From CAYPNF01 sp964411985 (lineage in GTDB: Bacteria > Verrucomicrobiota > Verrucomicrobiia > Limisphaerales > J093), in the NCBI GenBank assembly GCA_964411985.1, contig CAYPNF010000035.1, positions 1 through 64,000 of the forward strand: a DNA stretch of 64,000 nucleotides, in the 5' to 3' direction. A program made the translations under genes and the position numbers. Of this stretch, positions 59,101 through 64,000 are shown piece by piece. Numbering within the stretch: position 1 is the first letter of the stretch; the number at the start of each line of letters is the position of its first letter. A model generated the notes under the pieces. That model made no database searches, was not told the origin of the DNA, and saw only the letters and a program-made list of their open reading frames with translations.

Positions 59101-62100
59101 GACCCCGTGTTGGCTGTATCCGGGAGTCCAGTCGAGTACGCCGGTTTCCGGCGCCAAAGTGGCCCCCAGCGGCAGGTTGGGAGAGCTATACCGGATGGCG
59201 TCCTTGTCCGAGTCGGTCGCCAGGATCTCGTAGCGGAAATGCTCATTCTCCAGAATCGTCGGCGAAGGCAAAGTCCCGAACACCGGAGCCTGGTTGACAT
59301 TCTCCACGACGATCTTAAACGACCGCGATACGGACTGACGGCCGTCACTGACCGTCAGGGTCACATCCTGGTAAATGCCCGCATCCAAGTAGCCCGGCCT
59401 CCACGTAAGCACCTTCTCCACAGGATCGAACACCGCGCCAGGCGGCAGGTGATCGGCCGAGTAGATCAAGCTGTCACCGTCGGCGTCCAAAGCCACGGGC
59501 CAGACTTGCACCAGTTCGCCTTCCTTGGCCGAGAGGTTCGCCAGCGCGGCAAAGGTGGGCGCATGGTTGCCTCCCTCCACGCCAACCGCCCACGATTGCG
59601 TGGCGAAGCCGCCGCGGTTATCGTAAACCCGCACAGCGAAGGAGGCAGAGACGGAATCGCCCGCGGCGGGAGTCCAAGTAAGCACCCCGGAAGCCATATC
59701 CAGCATGGCTCCCGTCGGCCCAGCAATCAAAAGGAACGAACGGATCGAGCCATCGGAGTCCGTCGCCTGAGCTCCATAAACGTATTTCTCTCCCACCTTG
59801 GCGGAGAGGCTGGGCGTGCTCGTAAACACAGGCCGCAAGTTGGGCGGAACGACCGCCAACACACGGGGACGCAGCACATAGGTTACTCCTAAAGGATTGC
59901 TGAGGGTGATGGTCGTCGCGCAACTCTCACCAACGGCCAGGCTGCTTCCATTCTTGGGCTCCAACTGAACATAAGGATGCCCGTCGCCGGAAGCCCCGTC
60001 ACGTCCCTCAAGGGTCACCCCTCCGCCTTCAAGGGCAAGCCCGTCGAAAACAATCCGAATCGGCGACAGAATGGCGTAGCTTTCGGTATTTGTGATCGTC
60101 ACCTCCATGGTGATCGTCCCGAAAGTATGGTCGGTACGGATATTCGTGAAAACAGGTATGATCGAGGGAAATTCCTGCATGACCACGAAACTAGCCTGAT
60201 AGTCAGTCTCCATCTTGGCGCCCACCTGGCTGCGCACCGCACCCGAGACGGTCAACTCATATTCGCCCGCAGGCAATCCCTCGAACGAGAGGACGGCGGA
60301 ACGCGAGGTGGAGTCGTAAGCCACTCCACTGATGGCAATGCCCTGCCCTGAGGCAATGTCCTTCAAGGAGTAGTTCGCGAACTGAAGCACCGAACCAGCC
60401 GAGTCGTCGTGCGCCATATCGGCAGTGAAGGTGACCCGCGCCTTGTTCACCACGGGCAAAATAGATGCCCCGGGAAGCGGATTGAGACTCAAGACGCGCG
60501 GGGGGACCACAGGCAGGAACACGTCTACTTGGTTGGACTGGGTCACGAAGAGCCGTCCACCGGGCCCCACATGCAGGAAATCGCCTCTCGATCCACCGCT
60601 GGCGATCATAACGCTTCCCAGGCTCGCCAAATCCACCATAGCAAGGTCGCCGCCCTCGGCAAAACTCACGAACAGTAGTCCTTCGAGCGCTGTGCCTGCC
60701 TGCCCAAACGTCAAGCCTCCCGCTGGCTGAGCAAACTCCAACACCGTCTCTGCCCGCCCGATCCGGTTAAACCGCACCACCTCGCCGTTGTAGGGCCAAG
60801 TGGTCCCCCAAAGGGTGCCATCAGGCGCGAACGCCAAACCATGGACGCGCGTCTCAGAGAACACGTCGAAAGTTCCCGTTTGAGGATCAAAGCTCTCCAC
60901 TCCTCGGCCGGTCGATACAAAGATCTTGGAACTATTTGGATCCACCGCGAGACCAAGTCCCACGCCATCCCCGTAACGAGCAAGGATCTCACCCGTGCCT
61001 GGATCCAGCTGAACGAGAGGACCACCACCGGTGGTCGCCCACAGGTAGCCATTCTCGTCAAAACCCATGTCGTAGACCGGCACATCCAACGTGGCCAACA
61101 CGGTCGAGGCTTCCCCTCCCGTCAGTGAGAAACGATACAGAGCGTTTCGACCTGCCCCCCCACTGACCAATACGCGCTCCCCATCCGGGTAGAAGGCAAT
61201 CCCCAACGGGCCAATGGAAGCCCCAGATCCCGGAACAGACCACGCAAACGCCTGGGCACTGAAAGGCTCCAGGATCACGTTGAATGACGAGGGATGGTCG
61301 GTTGGCTGCGACCCGGCGATGCCCTGCAACGCGCGCAGGTAAATCAGGTTACTCGCCGGGACAGTCACCACCGTGGCGGCTGGGTTCGATTCACTCGAGG
61401 GTTCAGGTGCGACCGGGATTCCGCCCAGGTTCACTTTGGCTCCGCTGCTCGGCAGCCGAATACCGGCGGGAGGAACCTCTTGGTTTCCAGCGCGATCCAG
61501 GGCCAGAACGAGGAAGGACGCAGTGTTCGTCCCTCCGGCCTCGTAGATTCCTGAGGTGGTTGTCGTGTCGGACTTCCAAGCCACGTAAGAACCGCCATTC
61601 ACCGATACATAGACGGAGTAAGAGGCCACTCCTGAACCGAGAGAGTCATCCACGGCCTTCCAGGACAGCGAGTATCCGCCCCGGCCTAAATCCTGAACCA
61701 CCAACGTCGTTGTTGGCGCCACCGCGTCCAAGGTATTGCTTACAACCGCTGAGTCGATGGGTGCATTCGCGTCGAGGATCACACGTGCGGTCGCTTCGAT
61801 CACATCCCCCGTTTGGGCCTCGGGTGTGGCTTTGATGCTGTAGCTGACCAACCCTTGTTCTGTACGGTCCTTGTTCGGGAACAGGAGCCCAATGCTGGAA
61901 TCCTGCGCCGGCAATCCGGTCAACGGGTCAATCGCGGTGATGACCCAGGAAGCAATCCCCGTGGTGATGTCCACCCCGGCGCTGACCTGCACGATGATTC
62001 CGCGGCTCTCCACAAAGTCGAATTCGCCGGTGAATGCCGCGCGGTCACCAGGCAGGTGAATCACCACGTCACCCAGACGGATATCCCCAAGTTTGAAGGA

Positions 62101-62775
62101 CCTCATGTCCACGTTCGAATCCAACTGCTGCAGAATGCGAAGCTCCGAGACCGGCTTCTGGGCATCAGCGGAGTTTTCGAACAGGATGCTGTAAGGCAAC
62201 GGTGTTCCCGCAGGCACCAGATTTGCATCGCTGAAGCCATTCGGGCCAACCATGGTTACCAGGTTGCTGCGAGCACCCGTGATTCCAAAATACTGTCCAA
62301 GGTTGGGATCATCGATCGGTGCCGGGGGCGGCGGCTCCCTCTCCCCAACCGTGATTGTGTAGGCTACGTAGTGAGTAGGATGCGAAAGCCCAAGATCAAA
62401 CTTCGAGGGGTCTGCAGGCAAGGATCCACCACCGGTTGCATCCGGTTCAGTTCCATACCACTCACGCACCTTCTGGAAGAAGGCCGGGAGGTTTCCCCCA
62501 GCTACAATCTCTTGTCCGCCCTTCCCCTTAAGCAGACCCGCTGCCAATACATGCATCAGGCTGGTGAACTCGGCACTCGTTCGGATCGTTGGCGGTTCGT
62601 CCTCAGGTCGTAGAAGACCCGCATCGGTCAGCGAGGCCAGGTAGAGCTCGCCCCAAGTCTTCGAATCCGCAGCCATGGCCAACAGCGCCTGTGGAGCGCC
62701 GGAGTCCTTCAGGATGCGCCCGCGGAGATTCTCAGCCTGCTGCAGTTGGTAGGTCACATACTCCCCAGCGGTCAT
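44137..62775 (-). CDS. Giant exported adhesin-like protein, C-terminal 6,212 residues
   Basis: One open frame of 6,212 codons. Read with the frame at 62772-64000 it appears to be the rest of a single protein (see the frameshift entry). Main blocks by coordinate, N to C: DUF11-like and Ig-like (62300-61400); propeller-like (61300-60500); nine cadherin-like/putative-Ig repeats (59835-57255); RHS/teneurin-like segment (56700-55870); dockerin-like EF-hand pair (55530-55350); Big_2-like (55080-54840); YncE-like propeller (53330-52200); CARDB domains (52150-51400); lysine-rich triple repeat of unknown family (about 50450-48400); beta-rich Gly-rich part (48200-47400); three SdrD-B-like domains (46720-45890); terminal dockerin-like module (44610-44400). 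No catalytic motif seen. Likely a filamentous surface or matrix protein, but secretion route and anchor are not evident. Confidence 0.88.
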   Translation of the reverse strand: MTAGEYVTYQLQQAENLRGRILKDSGAPQALLAMAADSKTWGELYLASLTDAGLLRPEDEPPTIRTSAEFTSLMHVLAAGLLKGKGGQEIVAGGNLPAFFQKVREWYGTEPDATGGGSLPADPSKFDLGLSHPTHYVAYTITVGEREPPPPAPIDDPNLGQYFGITGARSNLVTMVGPNGFSDANLVPAGTPLPYSILFENSADAQKPVSELRILQQLDSNVDMRSFKLGDIRLGDVVIHLPGDRAAFTGEFDFVESRGIIVQVSAGVDITTGIASWVITAIDPLTGLPAQDSSIGLLFPNKDRTEQGLVSYSIKATPEAQTGDVIEATARVILDANAPIDSAVVSNTLDAVAPTTTLVVQDLGRGGYSLSWKAVDDSLGSGVASYSVYVSVNGGSYVAWKSDTTTTSGIYEAGGTNTASFLVLALDRAGNQEVPPAGIRLPSSGAKVNLGGIPVAPEPSSESNPAATVVTVPASNLIYLRALQGIAGSQPTDHPSSFNVILEPFSAQAFAWSVPGSGASIGPLGIAFYPDGERVLVSGGAGRNALYRFSLTGGEASTVLATLDVPVYDMGFDENGYLWATTGGGPLVQLDPGTGEILARYGDGVGLGLAVDPNSSKIFVSTGRGVESFDPQTGTFDVFSETRVHGLAFAPDGTLWGTTWPYNGEVVRFNRIGRAETVLEFAQPAGGLTFGQAGTALEGLLFVSFAEGGDLAMVDLASLGSVMIASGGSRGDFLHVGPGGRLFVTQSNQVDVFLPVVPPRVLSLNPLPGASILPVVNKARVTFTADMAHDDSAGSVLQFANYSLKDIASGQGIAISGVAYDSTSRSAVLSFEGLPAGEYELTVSGAVRSQVGAKMETDYQASFVVMQEFPSIIPVFTNIRTDHTFGTITMEVTITNTESYAILSPIRIVFDGLALEGGGVTLEGRDGASGDGHPYVQLEPKNGSSLAVGESCATTITLSNPLGVTYVLRPRVLAVVPPNLRPVFTSTPSLSAKVGEKYVYGAQATDSDGSIRSFLLIAGPTGAMLDMASGVLTWTPAAGDSVSASFAVRVYDNRGGFATQSWAVGVEGGNHAPTFAALANLSAKEGELVQVWPVALDADGDSLIYSADHLPPGAVFDPVEKVLTWRPGYLDAGIYQDVTLTVSDGRQSVSRSFKIVVENVNQAPVFGTLPSPTILENEHFRYEILATDSDKDAIRYSSPNLPLGATLAPETGVLDWTPGYSQHGVYDLRILASDGKGVTEKVMHFEVLNVNGPVRMVPVDAWAVFEGQALTIRLQALDPDQPTGESYQLPDGTLVQEGTEPVLSWTHSSLPSGAAFDTATQLFRWTPGFAQAGSYQVTFHVADNGDGTGTATNDQATLVITVFDTNAPPVVQVIGNKEVEAGKQLEFLVRATDPNGTVPVLSIVGLPEFGTFKDNGDGTGLIRVSPGMSDRGSYTVTVRATDDGNGVAAAALSGEYTFILTSKLENAQPVLSYIGDRVAVVGEALVFKVTASDLDQTVLNFSGANLPVGATLIPSTLFGVAEFRWTPTAADLGARTITIRVTDDGNGVSAKALSDSLEVRLTVRAANTAPVLPVMPAQFLKEGETLSFKVTAQDDDGDKLFFGASQLPAGAKLDPSSGTLTWQPGYLQAGSYSIKVEVSDGNKTALQTLSVSVGNVNRPPVISPILPVTTLEGLVTNFQVSVGDPDGDGTALSVAGSLPSGATLDAKTGVFSWTPDYTQAGAYGVRFVVTDTSGAFAFFDAQIQVTNVNRAPTVPRISSRVVLVDQSFSLDFKGLDPDPGTDLTYTLTGLPVGASFDGNSGKLTWTPTGVQQGTYNLRVVVSDGELTASQTLQLVVSREAIAPHVRLETTPSFAVLPGQSVWIQATASGIADIAAVSIRLDGELLTLDSFGRASFVPAEPGQYHIVATAVDIDAVSATVESDLLVRDPTDLLPPVLRMDGPLQSSILHGDFEITGAVQDTNLLEYRVGIARHGTSEVRTLAMGNSSVEGRLALLRAGDYANGIYVITLSATDIGGRRDSIVRVVEISSSTSTGAQVAVTDGSYVLNGYTLEIRRSYSSREATSGGLFGNGWSFIGLEPDFASNAPLTGEEGLGVYAPYAEGTRAYVTGPDGKRVGFTFAPTAVAGPGVALYRPAWSADEATGYRLETVDVLLEKAGGAFYQVGTGLPYNLTKGGWGEIDFSLIASSGARFDYSVKDGLRRQTSASGVVLSWSESGVVAANGDRLQFQLDRAGRVSGMADSRGALLTYDYDNSACLILTNNLKAGSKSFYGYDETSLRLGTVIQDTGSFTLQYASDGTWLGNTAIDAFLGVSQQYLGTIRNDSFTSLGQAKRYAFVVTESEFASAYGGELILGLEVESSGSGLTEIATMSGAERLEGSSETRRSRALYRISAPGVYVVEEKATGSGAVAGYTLEVFLAGDTNSDRRVDGTDAVAVQGAQGKVVGSAGYTRALDANRDGRIDGLDLLLVGRNSGFKANQAPSTFSGTVTTHTGLRAAVPLSSLVQDFEGDRWHLLLGGASHGTVLLGADGKTAIFEPELGYSGVASFTFSVTDGYRVSEPSTVTVTVSSSPLLRITLTPRHPAMIAGQSSKLTVLGDFADQLGVELPASYVSYSSSNASVMTVTTEGRLLALGDGGTTLVVSKGPLHDATAVLVGTPVSDADRLLLAGGLKIASDSYTISTGGGTQSLFVIAPDGSDLTLGSAGTIYTSTNDEIGTVSADGLITGLTEGTFEVIVTQRFVEKTIRITVVSPQSQGQMIGVLGGMVRNADGYQVALPAGALEKDTAISIQKLEASELGYALLPGMNFAAAFRLEVGTVPLARRAQLGVPVLGLAAGTEVILYRMGTVPGVDGTSQKAWIQTEYGVVGADGLVHTGTPLPTTGVRKSGDYLVSFVVPGSLGSIRGTATLQNPVSEMSSAFYVQMQPSTGGGAGLSFGLGVAIAIELSYDVGFRLIDAEIQRIFDYIAMVVPRSWQIYHCETIIDTPAPVFTSELVEVLADKTVEVDVVLPNKVLPTDHPSKPAVVTRVRYAFEDLGAGVQGVVQLTVERLLWDKAPEGLGSKLEDVEVSFTLSGATGGISGTGDSPVIKVAGKDLVYDAGSKVLKVPVPLGVTVGIADIKVLRHQNAYVPSDDGSRMVLKERVVQSKAVRVPVENRYVFAALSSENKIMVVDTRNPEPSAVLRMTVFAGSPRALTLTMDLTRVYATIQGQNEVAVFDAVGLQPLDVDMTTPEVDTIQLPEGANAFWVASDSANEYLFVTDEQVGAVYVIDIMPYSKSYHQVVQTVYVTPAPSGLRGIAVDADGTKVYMAAPDSVMFGRPGYTAEGQILVCEIDRTKREEPLKQVAGFVAGNEPYGVTAGSRSGQIVFANRQTDGQGFGSVSGILEQFAAMNLGIPTDAFDVNNAIAAAVLPDGSYAFVTAFNRFMEGLPSHDPNIRPFTAGGNIGIVVDPFGSPKLVAATIMVPLSFPDNLVLSPDGKKLLAGYRGGLDRGIYVYDVEKLIATVRSTDAETLSRMPLDKINPEVFIGKIDTGMGRPQGLTSRLSIGADLTVSSFTNDAVEPGQEAVLNYSVSMPPTWKPDGSTWSERIYLVNDSGYSRLLAENFYSETGKRNIKLTIPSVGVDSDPGSVSVDLVNSGLRWEVRLDESDGLLESNEANNKFTAAIRLQLPNLFVASIDRPWLWFDEASRTFQVISDKSELNYVVKNGGDGRVPLGVQWAEEIWIGTDQDYGAANDIAAGVWHLRVKVLKDTSEFSGSMMPGTERVRNASIDFSGIVVPKGIDPDKLVWVVAVDTVAKTGGSSPTKEMEKPTSGDVAEQPAGTKIAERKDGDKGGKVDNIETRNTPVGSTNPLRFEPASGWKVKPGEDNVASSDPMTQIKVGFEPEAGSAFKPLFVVTGAVKVTMGKKGGFAGSVLLSGKAFSADDPSLALWDGEVSFRFGADGKLEVLGRPLLGELKGFVKLGGVEFSRIGEIGLALKGSASPDGKTADKDSYPGELYINPLVLKLPEGFGAGAGSEIDISRKLSERVANVIILQSGGRVAFAAEALGLKGISFKLDGFIMEPSSIMLVGERLDASKASAAGFDSYLTLSGFFKLPQFADSLVELKISSTRLEDLKSPKLSPHFLITPNGGGSRIEMTGVLNILKIKINKEWLLGSISIIVNGKTDGTWEVLGTAKGGDNTDKVWFEFTFEKVTEGTDKVIKWTLKPTEKNLKVMGIDFITDVKVTFVPDRNTKDSDLWDPQFEMSGRGDLPAGLIGEKKDVDPELDIIVPDKDGQRLLINEEGIYTADKKPIKSKSIAKAKAFKSLECKIEDTSIEFVLDTKEDEYGAIFRAKITLETLYATDEGFKTRQVIIDFTGKDKYVKLTNKGFVVVGEITFTGPFFITKDGSYRILDIKLTVDTSDPEKPMLKGETKLKAPEAEEPYEASLTITPTNAQLELTKKDHVLKFQLVGFEVTVKGLRLVLDRNSDDDNAWDPELALQGEMKLPEKLTGGRKIVIKIGADAPADEAGDGSTGSDSPKLAEEGGDEEEAKEPANEILVNSDGIEITGGEVVFASTETFLLLGKLEVKATDARLKFVYTKDVKKVTLGGKFEIPALNGAVVDMTKDPETGEERGVTIQLFDGVVKYQANAKLTVDKIDLKAGWSFQKIVFEVKKDFDGKETEVTGETELHSPDKDSMKVKLAFKNGRLDYVEFGKEEGVKLGMFGVEIVIKWAKFIPDVNSEDKDLWDPKLELQGSITLPEKFGKLVGGGKITGEVEGKNKLVINEREVYLTGGSITFGTVKFSLFNVIEVEGRNLKLTYTRDKASDSFVITGVLGVTIRSFTATADFAEEKGNYIEIVRKGDTNEVNLKGKIEIGKIEIVPGAWILEKVALEIDTKAKKVTGTGSLTFPPGITLEATVGFFESKLNTVGLKIENITPPIALGTTGAFLYGIGAQIDNISDPKAPIKITGTIILTAGPAIHIPLPSMLGGPIDGTALGLDITVTLSKDGIEGSGEAVVVGNIKSGSRSGLAVGSLGVGINWKYGTFYITGTLNFLFGTIIETGKFNISTGSGFRIDGSGSATVRIPDAVPIIGGYSVGSGNGLLHFSVPGGYVAGWGVAEIPIYGKMVLGIQVNMDGSWRRLGVEEVGALTGSKLTAALARWSVMPHLPTLMAGEVAGTFDVQAGTKVLLAGASWDNKDATPGPLFIQKPDGTRISEAEFAANGMAVVNDLSGLGRRTVVIQSPSAGLYRLILSNGSELGSVQFSALRESPFVPPTMTVTNPSSTVAGPEVSIDYQAFSPGNEAKVYLFYDTDNVGYDGISLGDALAEKDGPGSYTWNVSNLPAGDYFVYGVILAEGQVPVYSKYSSGKVHVGANPTVTLSGSVYLDSNGNRVRDVGETGLKGWRIFADADADGVLDPSETVALTDETGAYLLTVESRQSYQITVEVAAGFAVTQPNPANYSSYPVDTLPGAPMTSLDFGMFQSGMVSGILYLDRNGNGSRDAEDTPMPGIPVLLDVNGNGAADAGELSVVSAVDGSYRFTGVAAGAYTVVPLLEANYSTQTRLVTVGSGGVFGSVDLGSYVLGSLRGTVYLDRNSDGFKATDESGLGGVTVFLDANGDGLLSSSELVTRTSSAGEYVFEGLGLGSYIVRQLSEGGLELVVPTNGKYQAEVSTSGMVVSGLDFGNRALGLYNGGFDQANSAKPDFGWATRGSAVVVSGEGVLNSGGEQLSQFSQTFLVPANTLALRFTLVSAQLSGTASESPTAFEVALVSSSDLGQTIASISEFTRTDATVNLQSDGSLRYSSNVKVAGAGASGQAFEVTQPVKVEIDLRKVPAGSVVTLFFNLVGTKAGSRVVVDHVAFVSASSLEFDLASGSDSGVKGDRITNIGSVGLTGGTGPNQEVLLDLDGDGFDDGRAVADVNGEFGFSNVGLKAGENLIRMQITNATGTVVASRTIVLDQVAPKLVDFVIVDGQLQRSMVTNLRLGFDEDVSASLSANNLVLQNTTTSVPVDAAALQLQMEAQNRVRIVFSTLPGGSLVDGNYVFQLTAAGITDAAGNQLQVTLPGGSNGVFSSSFFRYFGDIDGDRDVDFYDTYWFRRAHSSSVGGANYAAAFDVNSDGTVGSADLSAFRGHYMTRLPESGKSLVVSAKATGYWVNLALQRRAQMAGGPLVSPVTLRFSHTVGLSLITKATLAYESMGPDRIRGDGALRAVSMGLPVVDQTESGGVWNILLGLRQQ
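44400..44610 (-). other. Dockerin type I-like calcium-binding module
   Basis: Within the giant protein: GDIDGDRDVDFYDTYWFRR followed by FDVNSDGTVGSADLSAFRG, two EF-hand-like loops in dockerin spacing. About 75 residues of beta-like sequence follow to the C-terminus. Outside cellulosomes such modules often act as sorting or anchoring parts. Confidence 0.75.
45890..46720 (-). repeat. Three SdrD-B-like (collagen-binding B type) repeats
   Basis: Each ~90-100 residue unit has GxVYLDxNGNGxxDxxE, a middle DADADGVLDPSE or DANGDGLLSSSE loop, and GxYxFxGLxxGxY. The loops should bind calcium and stiffen the stalk of the giant protein. Confidence 0.8.
48575..50120 (-). repeat. Lysine-rich triple repeat with conserved Trp-Asp-Pro, unknown family
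   Basis: Three units about 735-750 bp apart, centred near 48610, 49365 and 50080. Signature: hydrophobic strand, then acidic loop D-x-N-(S/T)-x-x-(D/N)-x-WDP, then alternating LxLxGxxxLPxxL (e.g. DLWDPKLELQGSITLPEK). Between signatures are strands rich in Lys, Glu, Val and Ile. Composition differs sharply from the Ser/Thr/Gly-rich rest of the protein. Confidence 0.7.
57255..59835 (-). repeat. Nine tandem cadherin-like/putative-Ig repeats
   Basis: Units of ~95 residues, each with AP(V/T)xxxxxxxxVxEGxxLxFxVxAxDxDGD, GLPxGAxFDxxTGxLxWTPxxxQxGxY and VSDGxxxxxxxxxxxVxNVN. Typical He_PIG/cadherin-like array of bacterial adhesins. Confidence 0.85.
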
Positions 62776-64000
62776 GGGAGTTGCCGCAGCCTGGATATAA
62801 AACTAAAAGCGAGATCCTCCAGTTCAAAACCCATCAGGTTGTCTAGGAACTTAGGATCCTCCTTCAGCAGTCTGCGCAGCTCAGGATAGGTATCCGCCGT
62901 AAACGTCAGGGCAGCGTAGCCCTGGTTGACAAAGTCATAGGTGAAGCCGGGTGCCATTAGGTCACCACCCAGGTTGACCACCGGATCGAGCTCAGCCCAC
63001 GGAACTCCCACCACCGACGGGTTCCCGCTCAGGTTGGTCCGGAACACGAGTTTTTCGCCCGGAATGAGGCCTCCGCTGGAGGCAGCCAACCTCGGCACTC
63101 CAAACTCAAGGTGTACGTAAGGGGCATCCACGTTGGTAAGGCTGTAGATCCCAACTCCATACCACCCAACCTCACCCAAATCCAGATGCGCCGGTCCTCC
63201 CAACCCCACCGTCAGATCCAGCGGCAACGCCCTCTCCACCAGATACCGGTACGGTACGCGCGAGACTGCGCCATCGGGGTTCGCCACCTGCACGTCATAC
63301 AACCCGTGCGGAGCGTTGCGTAAGTCAAAGACCGCAATGATCAGGGTGGCGTCAACCCGCTTGTATGTCACCGGCAGATACTCACCCAACTGCGGACGGA
63401 TCAGCTTCACCGTCGCAGCCGGATCAAACTTCGCTCCGGTAATCTTGAAAGTAACGTATCGGCCGTCTCCACCCGTGTCGGGGCTGACATCGACAATCCC
63501 AAAGGGTAGGAGTCGGGCCTTCAGGGTGATGGTCTCAGACCCAGGCACCGAGGCACCCCTTGCGAGCACGTAGTAGTACCCTGCCTTGGTAGCGGGTACT
63601 CGAATAACCTGGTCCGCCCACATGTGCCCTGTTGGAGCCGCGTCGTAATGGATCGAATTAGGCAGGTCTTCGTACCGCAGGTACAACTCATTCGCCGCGG
63701 AAGCATTCGAGCTGGATAGGCTCACCTCCAGCGTCTCCCCGGCTGGCACCAGCACTCTGAACAGAGCTTCCTGGCCCGTCGTCAGGGTGCTCGAGGCGCT
63801 AACGTTCAAGACCAAGGTCTCAACAGTGACCTGCACCGCTTCCGCGGACGTTCGCATGTTGTTCTTATTGAACGCACCCTCGTTCACATCGTCATAGATG
63901 TCGGTGCGCACGATGATGCGGTAGCCTTGCGGCAGAAGGGCGGGAAGCCTGGTCTTCAATGTGGCATTATAGCTCTCACCGCTATTCAAGGTCGCCATCG
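62772..64000 (-). CDS. Upstream part of the giant adhesin-like protein (5' end outside window)
   Basis: Open from the right edge to a TGA at 62772-62774, about 409 codons; the first ATG (63998) is internal to a CARDB-like domain (LPQGYRIIVRTDIYDDVNE), so the gene starts beyond the window. After it come a PPC-like domain (SASSTLTTGQEALFRVLVPAG...KAGYYYVLARGA), an IPT/TIG-like domain (VDVSPDTGGDGRYVTFKITGAKF...GLYDVQVANPDGAVSR) and a region ending FELEDLAFSF followed by SRLRQLP. The last residues look out of frame. The stop overlaps the next ATG (ATGA), so coupled translation as two proteins is an alternative to one broken gene. Confidence 0.75.
   Translation of the reverse strand, partial: MATLNSGESYNATLKTRLPALLPQGYRIIVRTDIYDDVNEGAFNKNNMRTSAEAVQVTVETLVLNVSASSTLTTGQEALFRVLVPAGETLEVSLSSSNASAANELYLRYEDLPNSIHYDAAPTGHMWADQVIRVPATKAGYYYVLARGASVPGSETITLKARLLPFGIVDVSPDTGGDGRYVTFKITGAKFDPAATVKLIRPQLGEYLPVTYKRVDATLIIAVFDLRNAPHGLYDVQVANPDGAVSRVPYRYLVERALPLDLTVGLGGPAHLDLGEVGWYGVGIYSLTNVDAPYVHLEFGVPRLAASSGGLIPGEKLVFRTNLSGNPSVVGVPWAELDPVVNLGGDLMAPGFTYDFVNQGYAALTFTADTYPELRRLLKEDPKFLDNLMGFELEDLAFSFISRLRQLP
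62797..62804 (-). other. Frameshift site in the giant gene
   Basis: On the minus strand the sequence reads AGT-TTT-ATA in the upstream frame. A -1 shift on TTTT (62802-62799) gives AGT-TTT-TAT-ATC-CAG, i.e. SFYIQAAATPMTAGEY, joining both frames seamlessly. One T missing from an original run of five would explain it; sequencing error, mutation or ribosomal slippage are all possible. Confidence 0.65.

Noticed and set aside
62772..64000. Independent gene starting at ATG 63998
   Set aside because: That Met is internal to a CARDB-like domain and the frame is open to the window edge, so the true start lies outside.

Overview
The window looks like a chromosomal segment of a Verrucomicrobiota bacterium, probably near the Pedosphaera/Limisphaera group. 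This is an inference from gene content, not from a marker gene. GC content is high by eye. Most of the DNA encodes large exported proteins: NHL, LVIVD, Calx-beta, LamG, CotH, cadherin-like, FG-GAP/UnbV and SUMF1/sulfatase families. These are interspersed with a few housekeeping genes. I saw no tRNA, rRNA, CRISPR array, insertion sequence or phage gene.

Layout. 1-3637 (-): NHL/Calx-beta/delta-60 repeat protein, incomplete at the left edge. 3657-5777 (-): LVIVD beta-propeller-like protein. 6226-10788 (+): lnt, prfB (with the classical in-frame TGA frameshift), trpC and trpF. 10883-15851 (+): three exported proteins, including a SUMF1-fold protein coupled to a PKD/LamG-type protein. 15883-17547 (-): CBS/DRTGG-type family II inorganic pyrophosphatase. 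17667-22916 (+): CotH/LTD giant. 23414-32854 (+): MBL-fold hydrolase, periplasmic-propeller histidine kinase and NarL-type regulator (overlapping genes), SUMF1-fold protein, and a Cys-type sulfatase. 32932-34031 (+): receiver-only protein overlapping a DUF4410 lipoprotein gene. 34533-35845 (+): YtrA-type GntR repressor overlapping a DUF6159 membrane protein gene, behind a perfect palindromic operator. 36001-41248 (+): two FG-GAP lipoproteins of the UnbV/TPR kind. 41431-43911 (-): triplicated LamG protein. 44137 to beyond 64000 (-): a giant adhesin-like protein of more than 6,600 residues ending in a dockerin-like module, interrupted by one frameshift near 62800.

Three themes stand out. First, a 45-bp element (35/45 identical) lies about 50-100 bp upstream of two start codons on either side of the two-component system. 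This suggests a local regulon joining the MBL hydrolase and the SUMF1/sulfatase pair. Second, at least eight otherwise unrelated exported proteins carry the same ~60-residue terminal module (hydrophobic strand, central Trp, terminal F/Y-Y/F-R). Third, the giant protein contains a lysine-rich ~245-residue triple repeat with a conserved Trp-Asp-Pro that I cannot assign to a known family.

Genes are tightly packed, and several pairs overlap by 4 nt (ATGA or GTGA), implying translational coupling. Coordinates of promoters and terminators are by-eye judgements; no folding or database search was run.
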